From contig OAPG01000004.1 of the NCBI GenBank assembly GCA_900208305.1, forward strand, positions 930,001-994,000: 64,000 nt of DNA, read 5' to 3'. Shown here piece after piece: positions 50,221 to 60,064 of the stretch. The DNA is from Melanopsichium pennsylvanicum. Taxonomy: Eukaryota; Basidiomycota; Ustilaginomycetes; Ustilaginales. How positions within the stretch are numbered: position 1 is the first letter of the stretch; each line of letters begins with the position of its first letter. The notes beneath the pieces were generated by a model. It was not told the DNA's origin. It made no database searches and worked only from the letters and a program-made list of their open reading frames with translations. A program made the translations under genes and the position numbers.

Positions 50221-52581
50221 TTAGTAAATAGGCAGGATCCGCAACACATCTGCACAAGCATGACGAACAAACTCGGGCAAACACTGTTCTTGTATGCGAT
50301 CCAGCCACTCCAGCTCGTGATGCATGATTCCGCTCGCATAGCCGATTCCATTGTTCAATGCACTCGAAGTTGGTCCATGATCCTCTGTCGCACCAGCGAG
50401 CATGTGCTCGCGATCAATGCTAGCGATGAGCTTGGCGATGGTGTTGATGTCCGGAGTCTTGTTCCTTCTCGAACTGGGCTTTTGCCCGACCCATTCGTTG
50501 ATCTTAGCTTCGACTGCCTGCATGACGCGTTCGAGATTCTTCCATCCTGGTACTTGGGTATGGAGCTTTGGTGGGACCGGTATCGATGGTCCACTGTCTA
50601 AGTTCAAGCACGTTTCCCTGGACATTGGGTCGAGAAGCAACACTGTCTTGCGAAGGGTCTGCGAGCACCGGAGGATCTCATAGATGAAGTGGTTGATCTC
50701 GTTTGTAGACGCAAGGAAGTGGTCTGATCGCAACAAGATCGAGTTCAATGTGGCTATCAACGCCTTAATCAATTCGGACAGATCTCGACTAGAGCGGATT
50801 TCTGAGAAGCGCGCTGCAAGAAAGGAGGCAAGGGCAAGTATGGCACTCCAACAGTCCTGCCAGTCATATTCGAGCTGAATACGCTCATCGGAGCAAAGGA
50901 TCACGACCCGCTGGATAAGCTTCAAGCTGATGAGGTACGCCGCCATGTCGATACGCTTGCTGAGGTTGTATCGTAACGAGCACGTGGCGGCGTCAAGGAC
51001 GGCGGTGACGAGTCGTACACGTTTGGTCCGCGGCAGGGCCAGTGCAGGCTCACGTTGACGACAGATTCGAATGCGACTGAGGATGTGAGCGGAGCGATGG
51101 GTGTTGGCGAGCATGTTGCGACTACCGCGCGGATCATAGAGGAAGACAAGGAGGCAGAGAAGAGATATGCGAGCGTATGAGGCAGAGCGAGGTGAAACGG
51201 AAGCGTGGGTGGCAAGGTAGGACGCCAGTGAAGCCAAATGGCAGAACGACTCATCTCCAGCTCTCGCGCGGACGTCGCTCTGAGCAGATGGAGCCTGATT
51301 ACTGTCCGTATTTGCAGGATCGGATACGTCCAGAATTAGAGAGGTGAACGCCTGGTTGGTTCTTGAAAGAAGGAAAAACGGTAAGAGGATCACGCTACTG
51401 GATGAGGGAAGGTGCGAGAAGTCGCCAATCAAAGTCGATGCTGCGGGTGTCTGACGGTCGGAGGCGGCGAGATGTGCTGGCGAATTTGGCGGATTGACTA
51501 GCTCAGCAAGGCTGGAGATCCAGCGCATGGTAGCAAGACCAGCGATGCTTCCTGTTAGTGTTGGGGGCGAATCGTCTGCAACTTGCCGATAGAATTGGAC
51601 ATTCTGATCCATAGCTGCGGAAGCAGCCACTAGGATCTTAGCCATGCATTCTTCGTCCACCCAATCTCGGAAGCGCCGGGCATAAGGGTTCGAAGTACTG
51701 ACATTGAGCGAAATGCCGCCTGCCGTACCCTGTCCTATGGTTGCGAGAAGACCGAGTAAGACCGCACCTTCGTAAGCATAGCGAGAGCCAGCAGAGGTAG
51801 AGATGAAGGTGGAAGCGGTTACAAAGAGATCTCGACGCAGAATGTAAGCCGCCAAGGAAGTCTGAGCTACGCAAGAGAGCCAAAGAAGGCCAAGCTGAAG
51901 GGCGCGGTGCTGTACCTCGTCATCGATCCATTCCCTTGCCTTTGCTTGTGCATGCTCTCGCTCATCGTCGTCGTCGTCGTGGACGGAAGAAGGAATGCGA
52001 ACCCGAGCGAGATTACCGCCGCGCAAAGTGTCGTCGATTGAGTCGACGAGCAGTGTAAAGACGTCGTCGGCTTCGTCCATGCCGCCAGCAAAGATGGAGA
52101 TGATGTCAAATGGGTAGTTAGAGAAGCGCTTGTTGAGGATAGGATAGGAGAGTGCCACTAGGGTGTCGACGGCATTCCTTCTGCGCACCTCGTCTTCATC
52201 GCTCTCGCGCCAAACTCGAATAGCTTCTCTCCAAAGCGAGCCGACATTGTCGGTGATATGAGCGCCTTTGCTGCGTGGGTCGTCATCGAGTAGGGTCTCT
52301 GGCGGGATAGCGTTGAGCTGGTGTATCACGAATTGAGTCTCTACGGGAAGACAGAGGAGATCAGCAAAGTAGCGAGAGCGCGGCCCCGTATTGGATTTGC
52401 CAGATGACTTTGAGCGCGAGATGGCTGGACGCGCTGAAGCGTCGTTATTAAAGGATGGGGACGAGGAGGAGCTAGAAAAGCCACCATCTTGAAGCCATGG
52501 TTGGTTGCCTTGAAGGAGAGCAGCGTACGAGTCGCTGAACTTGGACTTGAGTTGAGGTCGGCTCGATCCGATTGAAGCCAT
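50221..52581 (-). CDS. ARMH3/C10orf76 (DUF1741, UPF0588) family protein
   Basis: The 786-residue protein matches the ARMH3 family by several collinear blocks that I can line up: YFADLLCLPVETQFVIHQL near the N-terminus, FDIISIFAGGMDEADD, YEGAVLLGLLATI, RLVTAVLDAATCSLRYNLSK with IQLEYDWQDCWSAILALASF, and INHFIYEILRCSQTL. The human member is an alpha-helical, armadillo-like partner of PI4KB at the Golgi; the role in fungi is poorly known, so function here is inference. The N-terminal 60 residues and several loops are Ser-rich or acidic (DDDDDEREHAQAKAREW). The start MASIGSSRPQLKSKF is preferred; an in-frame ATG at 52752 adds 57 residues. It is head-to-head with BYR4 and convergent with SHP1. Confidence 0.85.
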   Translation of the reverse strand: MASIGSSRPQLKSKFSDSYAALLQGNQPWLQDGGFSSSSSSPSFNNDASARPAISRSKSSGKSNTGPRSRYFADLLCLPVETQFVIHQLNAIPPETLLDDDPRSKGAHITDNVGSLWREAIRVWRESDEDEVRRRNAVDTLVALSYPILNKRFSNYPFDIISIFAGGMDEADDVFTLLVDSIDDTLRGGNLARVRIPSSVHDDDDDEREHAQAKAREWIDDEVQHRALQLGLLWLSCVAQTSLAAYILRRDLFVTASTFISTSAGSRYAYEGAVLLGLLATIGQGTAGGISLNVSTSNPYARRFRDWVDEECMAKILVAASAAMDQNVQFYRQVADDSPPTLTGSIAGLATMRWISSLAELVNPPNSPAHLAASDRQTPAASTLIGDFSHLPSSSSVILLPFFLLSRTNQAFTSLILDVSDPANTDSNQAPSAQSDVRARAGDESFCHLASLASYLATHASVSPRSASYARISLLCLLVFLYDPRGSRNMLANTHRSAHILSRIRICRQREPALALPRTKRVRLVTAVLDAATCSLRYNLSKRIDMAAYLISLKLIQRVVILCSDERIQLEYDWQDCWSAILALASFLAARFSEIRSSRDLSELIKALIATLNSILLRSDHFLASTNEINHFIYEILRCSQTLRKTVLLLDPMSRETCLNLDSGPSIPVPPKLHTQVPGWKNLERVMQAVEAKINEWVGQKPSSRRNKTPDINTIAKLIASIDREHMLAGATEDHGPTSSALNNGIGYASGIMHHELEWLDRIQEQCLPEFVRHACADVLRILPIY

Positions 52582-53406
52582 TCTGGCCCAGTAGAAAATG
52601 CTTGGTGGCCACAGATGACGACAGAAGAAGGACATGCGGTGGTCTGCGAGACTAGGATCGCAATAGTGGTAAGGCGTTTTTCTGCGCTTTGTTGGCGCTG
52701 GAATTTCCGATATCCTTTCAATTTGGCAGACAGCCGAAGCGAGCCTAACCAAGAAAAGAGTGTTGGTCTGATAAAATCCCCAAACTGACGATTATCCCAC
52801 GCAACATCCAGAGCGACAAGCTCAAAAAAGAGAGAGAGCGGCAGACTAAAAGCGCGTCAGATTGCAGGTATGCATGCGTGTGCCTGGCGTGAAGCCGAAA
52901 AAGACAAAATGGGGCTGAAGCCAGAGACAGTAAAAAGCAAAACGCATCGAGCGGCAGCCAGCCAGCCAGCCCAGCCAGCCAGCCAGCCGTTCGACCCAAG
53001 CAGATTCATGAGTGGTTCCCGAAAGTGGGATTCCAAGCTTCCTTTGTCAGAGGTCAGATCGCGTGTCAGCTGTCCAACACACAGTCTCGTGTAACAGGTA
53101 TCTTTCACATCAACCCATTTATCTTTGTTGGTATCATCATATTCGTCCTCGCTACACCTCCTGCCAATAGCACACACGCTACCATTCGCTTCCAATCGCT
53201 TCCCGCTGCTTCCACTTGAGGTTGCACCACCCGCACATTGTAGCATCCACGTTTTCCGATCGCACACGGACGAGGCTCATACCACCCACGCAATCTCGTC
53301 CACCATGATCATCTAGCATCTTTGGTCTTCGTTGCTTCAAGGACACCGACATTTGCTCACTGCTACACTCCCTCCTGCAGCAAATAGCTGTTCTCCTCCC
53401 GCAGCA
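52582..53406. promoter_or_regulatory. Divergent promoter region ARMH3-like / BYR4
   Basis: About 0.8 kb, with a GA-rich patch near 52828-52840, the CAGC/CCAG repeat at 52955-52988 and a C/A-rich stretch before the BYR4 ATG. Confidence 0.5.
52955..52988 (+). repeat. (CAGC)n / (CCAG)n interrupted tetranucleotide repeat
   Basis: Two blocks of four CAGC-type units are separated by one extra C. It resembles the (CCAG)8 repeat upstream of aconitase. Confidence 0.93.
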
Positions 53407-56256
53407 ATGTCGCAGGTCGAAGACTGGTCAGATGGCGACTTTGACCTGGAGCACACTGAGCTGCGTACAGATCAAATCACGCTCAAAGACGTCATTTCCG
53501 AACCACTTGCACCTGAAGAGCTTGACGAATCGCCAAATTGGAACCAAAGTTTCGCCGAGGACACGATCGATGACGGCTCCGACGAACAAACCGACACCAT
53601 AAAGCTCTCGTCGGAAGCCAGCTCGGCCTTGAAGCGTCTGTTACAAGCCAGCAAAGACTCCGCATCCTCAGCACAGCATTCCGCACACGATGATCTGGAC
53701 GATCAACTTCGTCCTCCGGCTCTCGACCTCGCGCGTGTATCCCAGTACGCAGCAGGTCAAGATGACGTCCAAACGTGCTCCACTGCCAGTCCCAGTACTT
53801 CCGCCAGCACCAGCTATCGCAGCATGATGGGCCTCTCCACCGACCTCACCGATCCTGAAAGTCCGCACAGCAAGAACAGCGCTCACACTACGTCGATCTA
53901 CTCTTCTCACAGCTCCGATCGCGCTCGGTCCGACTTTGACATACAGTCATCAGGGCCCGAAGACTCCCTCGAGTTGGATTTTGAGCTCGCTCCAGACTTG
54001 AACAACCTCAGCCTCTGCTCGTCTCTGTCCCGTGCCCGCTCTAACACCTCTCTCAGTCAGGTCAGCAGAGACGTCTGGGATGATGATCCGGCGACCAGCG
54101 CTCTGCTTTCCAGCACCACCCACACATCGGCCTCGTCACTACATCCGCCATCCTTACCGCACAATCCGTCTTCCGACAAGAGCATGTCTGGCGAGAGCGA
54201 TGCCGATGATGAGCACGACGACGTGCTCGATGGCCTTGATTTGGAAGGCAGCATCTTCGAGGCTCGTCCTGGTCCATCCCTCCAGTCAGCTTCCCTTGTT
54301 AAAGCAAAGCTGGAGGCGATCCTCGACCTCAAACGCTCCGGAAAACAAGTCGGCTCCGCAGATGATCATGGCCAAGTCACGGATCCTGACACTGGCATCG
54401 CAGCGGGTCTCGTCATCACTGACGACTTTGATCTCTCGCCTAGCCGTATTGCAGCTCGTGGTCTTCCGGCCAAAATTAATCACTCATCCCATGCAATTTT
54501 GCCCAGGCTCGATTTGAAAAGCTCCGCAAATCGCGACGAGCAGCAACTTTGCCATCCTCTTCGCACTGCCTCACAGCATTCCTACCGCATGCCCGTACCT
54601 GAGATCAGCTCAGTGCTCCCCATTGGTTCTCGGTCCGAAATTCGCAGCGCGGGTCGCAACCGCCTTCGCTTCAAGCGTTCTGCGAGTGACCTCCAAACAC
54701 ATGTATCCACTCCGGCTTCCAACTCAACCGCTTCTGCCTCTAATCGAGCTTTCCATCGCGGCAGTCAGCTCACCCGCAAGAGGTCGCTGCCCTCAATGAG
54801 GACATCACCACCTTCTACATCGCCCTCCACAGCTGCTGCATCGCCTTCCACGCTTGACGCTTCGCCTGGTCCATCTTCCACGCTTTCGGCACGCCAACGA
54901 CACCACAGCGGCAACAGCGACACCGCACCAAACTCGCATTTCAGAGGCAAAGGTACTTCCAGACTGACCGATTCGACCGCAGCCTCCCGTGCCAGAGCAG
55001 CCGAGACCGCAGCGGATCAGTTGGCACGTTTGCAGAGAGACATAAGCGCACCCGCTCGACCCAGCACCCCAATCACCTTTCCCTCGCGCTTCACGCACCA
55101 GCCTGCATCTCGCATCTCCATGAGCACAAGGTCCAAGATTAGATCCGATCAACAGCGTCGTGGCTCCTCTGGCGAAGGTGCACCCGTCGCGCGCCTGCTG
55201 AAGCGTTCTGTCACCTACGGAAGTGGCGCCGAGTTGGACGGCATCGATGATTTGCCAGGCGCGACCAGCCCAGTCATACTACCATCTCCTTCGTTCGACA
55301 AGCTGAACACTATTCATCCCCCTGCCACAGCCGCTTTTAACACCTCTGCACCCAAGAACGGGGCCCAATCCAAGTGTGGCGGCCGACGCGGCCCCAAAAG
55401 CAAACCAGCCCTCATCCGAGCGCTCGGTGTTGGAGCTTCGCCCGCCCACAAGACCGTCAAGGGGATGCGTTGGAATGCACAGGCGCTTCGCTGGGAGGGC
55501 AATGAAAGCGTTCTCAGGGACTTTGATCAGGTGATTCAAAGCAGTTCTCGGCCCGCGCTCATCTCACAACTTACTGGCAGCTCAAATAGCTCGGCATTCG
55601 CTCATGCAACCGGCTATTCCTCGCCTCTATCACCAGAAAGCAGCACCCTCATAAACCACATTGCGTCTGGCGCTCGTGTGGTGGGCGACATGCTCTTCGA
55701 CCCTGTCCAAATGCGATGGATTCACAAGTCTGGCGATGAGGAACATGATATTTTCGCCGAGTGCGACGATCTGCTGGACGGAGGAGCTGTCTCGAACAAT
55801 TTTGCCGCCTCAACTTCCGTGCTTGATGGCGACAACACGGTGCGCGCCCGGAGGACCAGGTCTACCGAAGCTTTCAGCCGCTTCTCGAATCCATGGACCC
55901 TTTTAGGCGGCAAACACGACTCTGGTTCCTCAGCTCCGGATGACGATGCGCACGAACGCAGTACCGGATGGAAGAATGACCAAGCTATTCGTCGAGCCAT
56001 TTCCAGAGGCGTATTTGCCTCAAACGTAGGCATCGGCCGCGAATTCTGGGACGCCTGTGTACAAGCTGAGAAGAGGCATGCTCTCGAGATTGACGGATGC
56101 CTCTCACCGAATTCTGTAACGCGTCTGCAAAGCCGAACATGCTCCTCTACGTCAGATCGTCCACTGACAATGAAGGAAATCGACCGTCCACGTCCTCACC
56201 TATATTATCTAGAGAAGATTGCCAAGAGCATCGTCAAGCCGGATGACAAGAGGTGA
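53407..56256 (+). CDS. BYR4: Byr4/Bfa1-like subunit of the mitotic-exit/septation GAP
   Basis: Byr4 (Bfa1) works with Cdc16/Bub2 as a two-part GAP for the Spg1/Tem1 GTPase at spindle pole bodies, holding back septation or mitotic exit. The 949-residue protein starts MSQVEDWSDGDFDLE, with the acidic WSDGDFD opening of the family. Long Ser/Pro-rich disordered regions are interrupted by the diagnostic C-terminal blocks KTVKGMRWNAQALRWEGNES, VVGDMLFDPVQMRWIHKSGD and the tail RPRPHLYYLEKIAKSIV. A block around RARAAETAADQLARLQRD may form a short helix. The frame ends TGA at 56256; the bases GAG|GTGAGG there could also be a donor, so a further exon is not excluded. It lies beside the gag relic. Confidence 0.88.
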   Translation: MSQVEDWSDGDFDLEHTELRTDQITLKDVISEPLAPEELDESPNWNQSFAEDTIDDGSDEQTDTIKLSSEASSALKRLLQASKDSASSAQHSAHDDLDDQLRPPALDLARVSQYAAGQDDVQTCSTASPSTSASTSYRSMMGLSTDLTDPESPHSKNSAHTTSIYSSHSSDRARSDFDIQSSGPEDSLELDFELAPDLNNLSLCSSLSRARSNTSLSQVSRDVWDDDPATSALLSSTTHTSASSLHPPSLPHNPSSDKSMSGESDADDEHDDVLDGLDLEGSIFEARPGPSLQSASLVKAKLEAILDLKRSGKQVGSADDHGQVTDPDTGIAAGLVITDDFDLSPSRIAARGLPAKINHSSHAILPRLDLKSSANRDEQQLCHPLRTASQHSYRMPVPEISSVLPIGSRSEIRSAGRNRLRFKRSASDLQTHVSTPASNSTASASNRAFHRGSQLTRKRSLPSMRTSPPSTSPSTAAASPSTLDASPGPSSTLSARQRHHSGNSDTAPNSHFRGKGTSRLTDSTAASRARAAETAADQLARLQRDISAPARPSTPITFPSRFTHQPASRISMSTRSKIRSDQQRRGSSGEGAPVARLLKRSVTYGSGAELDGIDDLPGATSPVILPSPSFDKLNTIHPPATAAFNTSAPKNGAQSKCGGRRGPKSKPALIRALGVGASPAHKTVKGMRWNAQALRWEGNESVLRDFDQVIQSSSRPALISQLTGSSNSSAFAHATGYSSPLSPESSTLINHIASGARVVGDMLFDPVQMRWIHKSGDEEHDIFAECDDLLDGGAVSNNFAASTSVLDGDNTVRARRTRSTEAFSRFSNPWTLLGGKHDSGSSAPDDDAHERSTGWKNDQAIRRAISRGVFASNVGIGREFWDACVQAEKRHALEIDGCLSPNSVTRLQSRTCSSTSDRPLTMKEIDRPRPHLYYLEKIAKSIVKPDDKR

Positions 56257-56738
56257 GGAGCTTCAACCTGTTTCTCGCACCAGCCATCTCTCATTATTCA
56301 CTTTGTCCTTTCACTCCAGTCTTTTCTTCGCCTTGCTTTGCATAAATACCAACATTCCCTGATCTGCAATCATCTCCATGTACACTGTGTAATGGGAGTT
56401 AGAAGATATGTTTGAGCAAGGGGATGTACAGGGGTCTCTGTTCAGATGTGACTATTTTGTTTTGCCATTTTTCGAGCATCATCTTTTCATCACTATACAT
56501 TGATGAAGAACACACTACTGAACATTTTGTCATATAGTGTTGAAAGATACTTCATGGACATGTTCTGTAGATGCTGAGGTGCATGCAGAACTGATAGTTT
56601 TTTGGTCCAACTAGCATAGTTCATAGTTGATGTGGAAATTTTTGCCACATCCACAATTTTAGTTGCTCACCACACAATCCCTTCTCAACCACTATCATCT
56701 TTAGCAATAACATGCTGTTGTACATAATTAGTTGCACC
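56257..56738. other. BYR4 3' flank and start of AT-rich transposon-derived DNA
   Basis: The first 200 bases hold the BYR4 3' end. From roughly 56480 the sequence turns AT-rich and continues into the gag relic without a visible boundary repeat. Confidence 0.5.
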
Positions 56739-58003
56739 TCAGATTCTGTCAGAGACATCCAAAGATGCATTTGAGGCCTGGCCTGGTCCCAAAACTTGAG
56801 GAGGGAGTGCCAATCTGGTCCGAGCCAGGTCATTATAGTTCCAATATTGCTGTTTGGCTAGATTCTCCTGCATTTGGGTGTTAATCTGGTCTGCAAGACT
56901 GACATAACCATTGAAGTCTGTTGGCTTGTTTGCCAAGTAGGACAATGCTTGTTTGCTGAAAGTCCTGACTTGAACTTTGCAAGTATCTTGGACTCTGGGA
57001 TGGGTGGTTGGATATGTTTGGCCAACTTGGCCAGCTCTGTGGCATACTGATCAACTGTGTTTTCACCTTAAGTGTTATAACCATAGGATCTGAGAACCAC
57101 AGTGGCGGCTACGGTTGGAGGTTAGTGGCTGTGGGCAACAGAGCAGTTGTAGGCAACATAAACAGGAATGTGCAAAGAACTCTGTTGCTGGTGAGCAAAC
57201 TAAGTAATACATGCAACGGAGGTCAGTAGGCAACCCCTGTAGGAGAGATGGTTGGACCATAGGTTGTTTGTGGCACCAGCGCTGCAGTAGGCGACCCTAC
57301 AGCCTTCCAGTGTTAGATCAAACTGGTGCACACACGCATAGGCAGCATGTTGGTCCTGACATTAAGTGCAACATTTGTACTTACCATGGCACCAATCATC
57401 TGCATTGTAGTCCTTAATCTTGTTTTCCATCCAGTGCAGGAACTGATCACAGTTCAGGTTTTGAAATAGAGTGTTTTGGACCAGAGGGTTATCCATAGCA
57501 GCCAACATTCTTTCCAAATGGTTACATTTGGCAGTCCAAGCCTCCTTAGCATCACCTGTAAGATATGAGGCAGCAAAATGGATTCTCTCAGCCTCCAACT
57601 TGAAATGACCTGTGAGTGAGTAGTATCCAATGTTGTCTTGGCTCTTCATGAGTCAGCTTTTGATGACATCATTTGCCCAAGAACCCAAATAGACAGAAGG
57701 TCTGTTGATTGGCACACTTCCATATGCCTCAACCTCCTAAATTGTTTTGATTGGTACAGGTACAGGTGCCAAAGGCATATGAAGCCTGGCAATCTGCGCT
57801 TGTAGCTCAGCAATCTGCACTTGCAGGGCCACAACATCCATTGCTGGTTCCAAAGGCAAGACTGTAGAAGCTAAGGGAACTGTTCCAGCCCCAGAGTTGA
57901 CTGCATCATCCTGCATCAGCTCTGCTGGCTGCCAAGGAGCATGCATCGAGGCTGTCACACCTGAAATTGGTGCCAAATTGTGTCCAGAGTTAGCATCTAT
58001 CTT
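56739..58003 (-). mobile_element. Decayed Ty3/gypsy-type gag fragment
   Basis: The minus strand encodes a retrotransposon capsid-like protein in pieces. The leader part (NLAPISGVTASMHAPWQPAE, then a coiled-coil-like VALQVQIAELQAQIARL) is followed in the same frame by stops near 57737 and 57650. The gag core reads GHFKLEAERIHFAASYLTGD, AKEAWTAK and FLHWMENKIKDYNA. It is interrupted at about 57069-57384 and resumes as VDQYATELAKLAKHIQPPIP, then shifts frame near 56950 to YLANKPTDFNGYVSLADQIN. No protease, reverse transcriptase, integrase or paired LTRs are in the window. The element is AT-rich compared with its flanks. It lies directly upstream of SEC9. The copy cannot be active. Confidence 0.8.
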
Positions 58004-58614
58004 GATGTTTGATTGGTGTACTGTCTGTATGTGTTCAATTGCTTGATATGCTGTCTGTATGTCTCCAAGGTATGCTATGCCCTCTTCTCATGCTTCTGTG
58101 AACTCAGAACACTACCATTTCAGCCAATATTACCAAGATAAAGCAGCTTGAAGCAATCAGTACAAACTCAACTCTTTTTCTCTGGTCTAGTCTACAAGCC
58201 TGAGGAAGTGGACTCTTCCGTAGTCTCCAGACCTCAAGGAGGGCTTGATAATTGCTTGGTTTGGGCCAAAGTTGCCTTTCTTGAGTCCACATGGTCAAGG
58301 ACATCTATTGAATATTGCAGAACTTGCTGGCATAAGAGAAATGGGCCATCATTGCACATGATTGACTAGAGTCACTTATATTGTGCAGATTGTAACAAAT
58401 GGTTTGTCTGAAAAATTCGATTCAACACCTTCAAATTGGCGGGCGACTTTGGGGGCGGTGCACGCACCATGCAGTGCCGACAGCGAACCGGACCCTTTTA
58501 GCTGGCTGTGCAACCGAGTCTGTTTCCGATCCCTTCTCCATCATCTCAGACCGCTGCCATCTCGTGAAAAGACGGTCTTTTCATCAGATCGCAAATACAA
58601 CCCCTACGAGCAAG
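58004..58614. other. Possible element leader/LTR and SEC9 promoter
   Basis: The left 390 bases share the AT-rich, transposon-like composition and may be the element's leader or 5' LTR; I cannot find its partner repeat. The right 220 bases, GC-richer and pyrimidine-rich, are the probable SEC9 leader and core promoter. Confidence 0.45.
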
Positions 58615-59844
58615 ATGGGTCTTTTTGGCAAGAAAAACAGCAGCAAGATTCCACCCGTGGAGTCGCCGCAATCGTCTCAACCTGGTGGACCTGGCAGATA
58701 TGGTCATCCTGGAAGCGGCGCAGGTCCTTCAAGGCAGGGGGGTGCTTCGGGCCTCGCCCACAATCATTCAAGCAATACTGGAAACGGAGGCGCTGGCTAC
58801 AACGCGGGACCGCCTCAAACCGGCTATGGCGGCGGCGGATACGGGCATCAGCAGTATGGCGGTGCTCCCAACGCAACTCCCGCCTATCAAGAACGATTCG
58901 CTAATGCTCGAGCACCGAACGCCGGCTTCGGTTCTGGCTACGATCAGTATGCAGGTATTGGCGGCAACAAATCATCGAATCTGTCGCGCAACGTTCAGAA
59001 TCAAAGGGGTGGCGTCGAGGACGATCTTGAAGCCGAGTATGGGCGAGGATCCGGAGCTGGGGTTGCCTCTCATGGCTACGACGGACTCGAGCAGCAGGAG
59101 GAGCAGCGTGACGAAGAAGACGACGAGGTCGAAGCGGTCAAGCAGCAGATGCGTTTCACAAAGCAAGAGTCGCTTTCCTCCACCCGCAACGCTCTTCGTA
59201 TCGCACGTGAGGCGGAGGAGACCGCCACCAACACCATGTTCAAGCTCTCGGATCAGTCGGAGAAGATCGGAAACACAGAGCGCTCGCTCGACCTCGCCAA
59301 AGCTCACGCATCTCGAGCTGAAGACAACGCCAAAGAGATTGTCGCTCTCAATCGCTCCATCTTTCGACCCAACGTTCAGTTCAACAAGAAGGCCAAGCGC
59401 GACGCTGAAGAAGCGCGCATCATCGCTCGTCACATTGACGAACGCGAAGAGCGAGAAGCTGTTCGTCGCGATGTAACCGCCGCACAATCCAGGCTCGATG
59501 CGAGCATGAACGGCCCAGGAACGGGCAAAGCCAACTTCGGACGCTTTGGTCAAGACCGCTTCGGCTCGAGCAAGAAAGCGGAAGAAGCAGCTCAGCGCAA
59601 CAAGGTTGCACAGCGTGGTCGGTACCAATTTGAGGCCACAGAGTCGGATGACGAGTTGGAAGATGAGCTGGATCAGAACTTGGACGAGATTGGAATGCTT
59701 AGCTCTAGACTGAATCAGTTGGGTAAGGCGATGGGACAAGAGGTAGACAGCCAGAATTCGAGATTGCAAAGGATTGGAGACAAAGCAACAACGCTCGACA
59801 CCAAGATTTTTGCGGGTACACAGCGACTCGGAAACATCAAGTAG
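58615..59844 (+). CDS. SEC9: SNAP-25-family t-SNARE Sec9
   Basis: Sec9 supplies two SNARE helices (Qb and Qc) to the exocytic complex with Sso and Snc at the plasma membrane. The 409-residue protein starts MGLFGKKNSSKIPP, then a Gly/Tyr/Gln-rich disordered region to about residue 150. The Qb helix spans about 179-245 (FTKQESLSSTRNALRIAREA) and the Qc helix about 345-409 (LDQNLDEIGMLSSRLNQLGK, ending TKIFAGTQRLGNIK). There is no membrane segment and no palmitoylation Cys cluster, as in yeast Sec9. An NPF-like motif is absent. Upstream in-frame ATGs from 58399 would cross into transposon-like DNA and are unlikely starts. It is convergent with the alcohol dehydrogenase gene. Confidence 0.93.
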   Translation: MGLFGKKNSSKIPPVESPQSSQPGGPGRYGHPGSGAGPSRQGGASGLAHNHSSNTGNGGAGYNAGPPQTGYGGGGYGHQQYGGAPNATPAYQERFANARAPNAGFGSGYDQYAGIGGNKSSNLSRNVQNQRGGVEDDLEAEYGRGSGAGVASHGYDGLEQQEEQRDEEDDEVEAVKQQMRFTKQESLSSTRNALRIAREAEETATNTMFKLSDQSEKIGNTERSLDLAKAHASRAEDNAKEIVALNRSIFRPNVQFNKKAKRDAEEARIIARHIDEREEREAVRRDVTAAQSRLDASMNGPGTGKANFGRFGQDRFGSSKKAEEAAQRNKVAQRGRYQFEATESDDELEDELDQNLDEIGMLSSRLNQLGKAMGQEVDSQNSRLQRIGDKATTLDTKIFAGTQRLGNIK

Positions 59845-60064
59845 TCGCATGATCAACCGGGTATCCTCTTTATGTAGATCACATTTAATGCTTGTTTTTG
59901 GCCCTCATCTCAATCGATCGCATTCGCCATGCCGCCAATTTGTGAAGTTTCTCCTCAAGCGCAAACGAGGAACGACGTGGACTTCAACTCTGAATTAAAG
60001 GTGGCATATAAGTGGGTGAGTACAGCACGATGAGGTTTACAGCATATCGTTATGAGGAAGAGAC

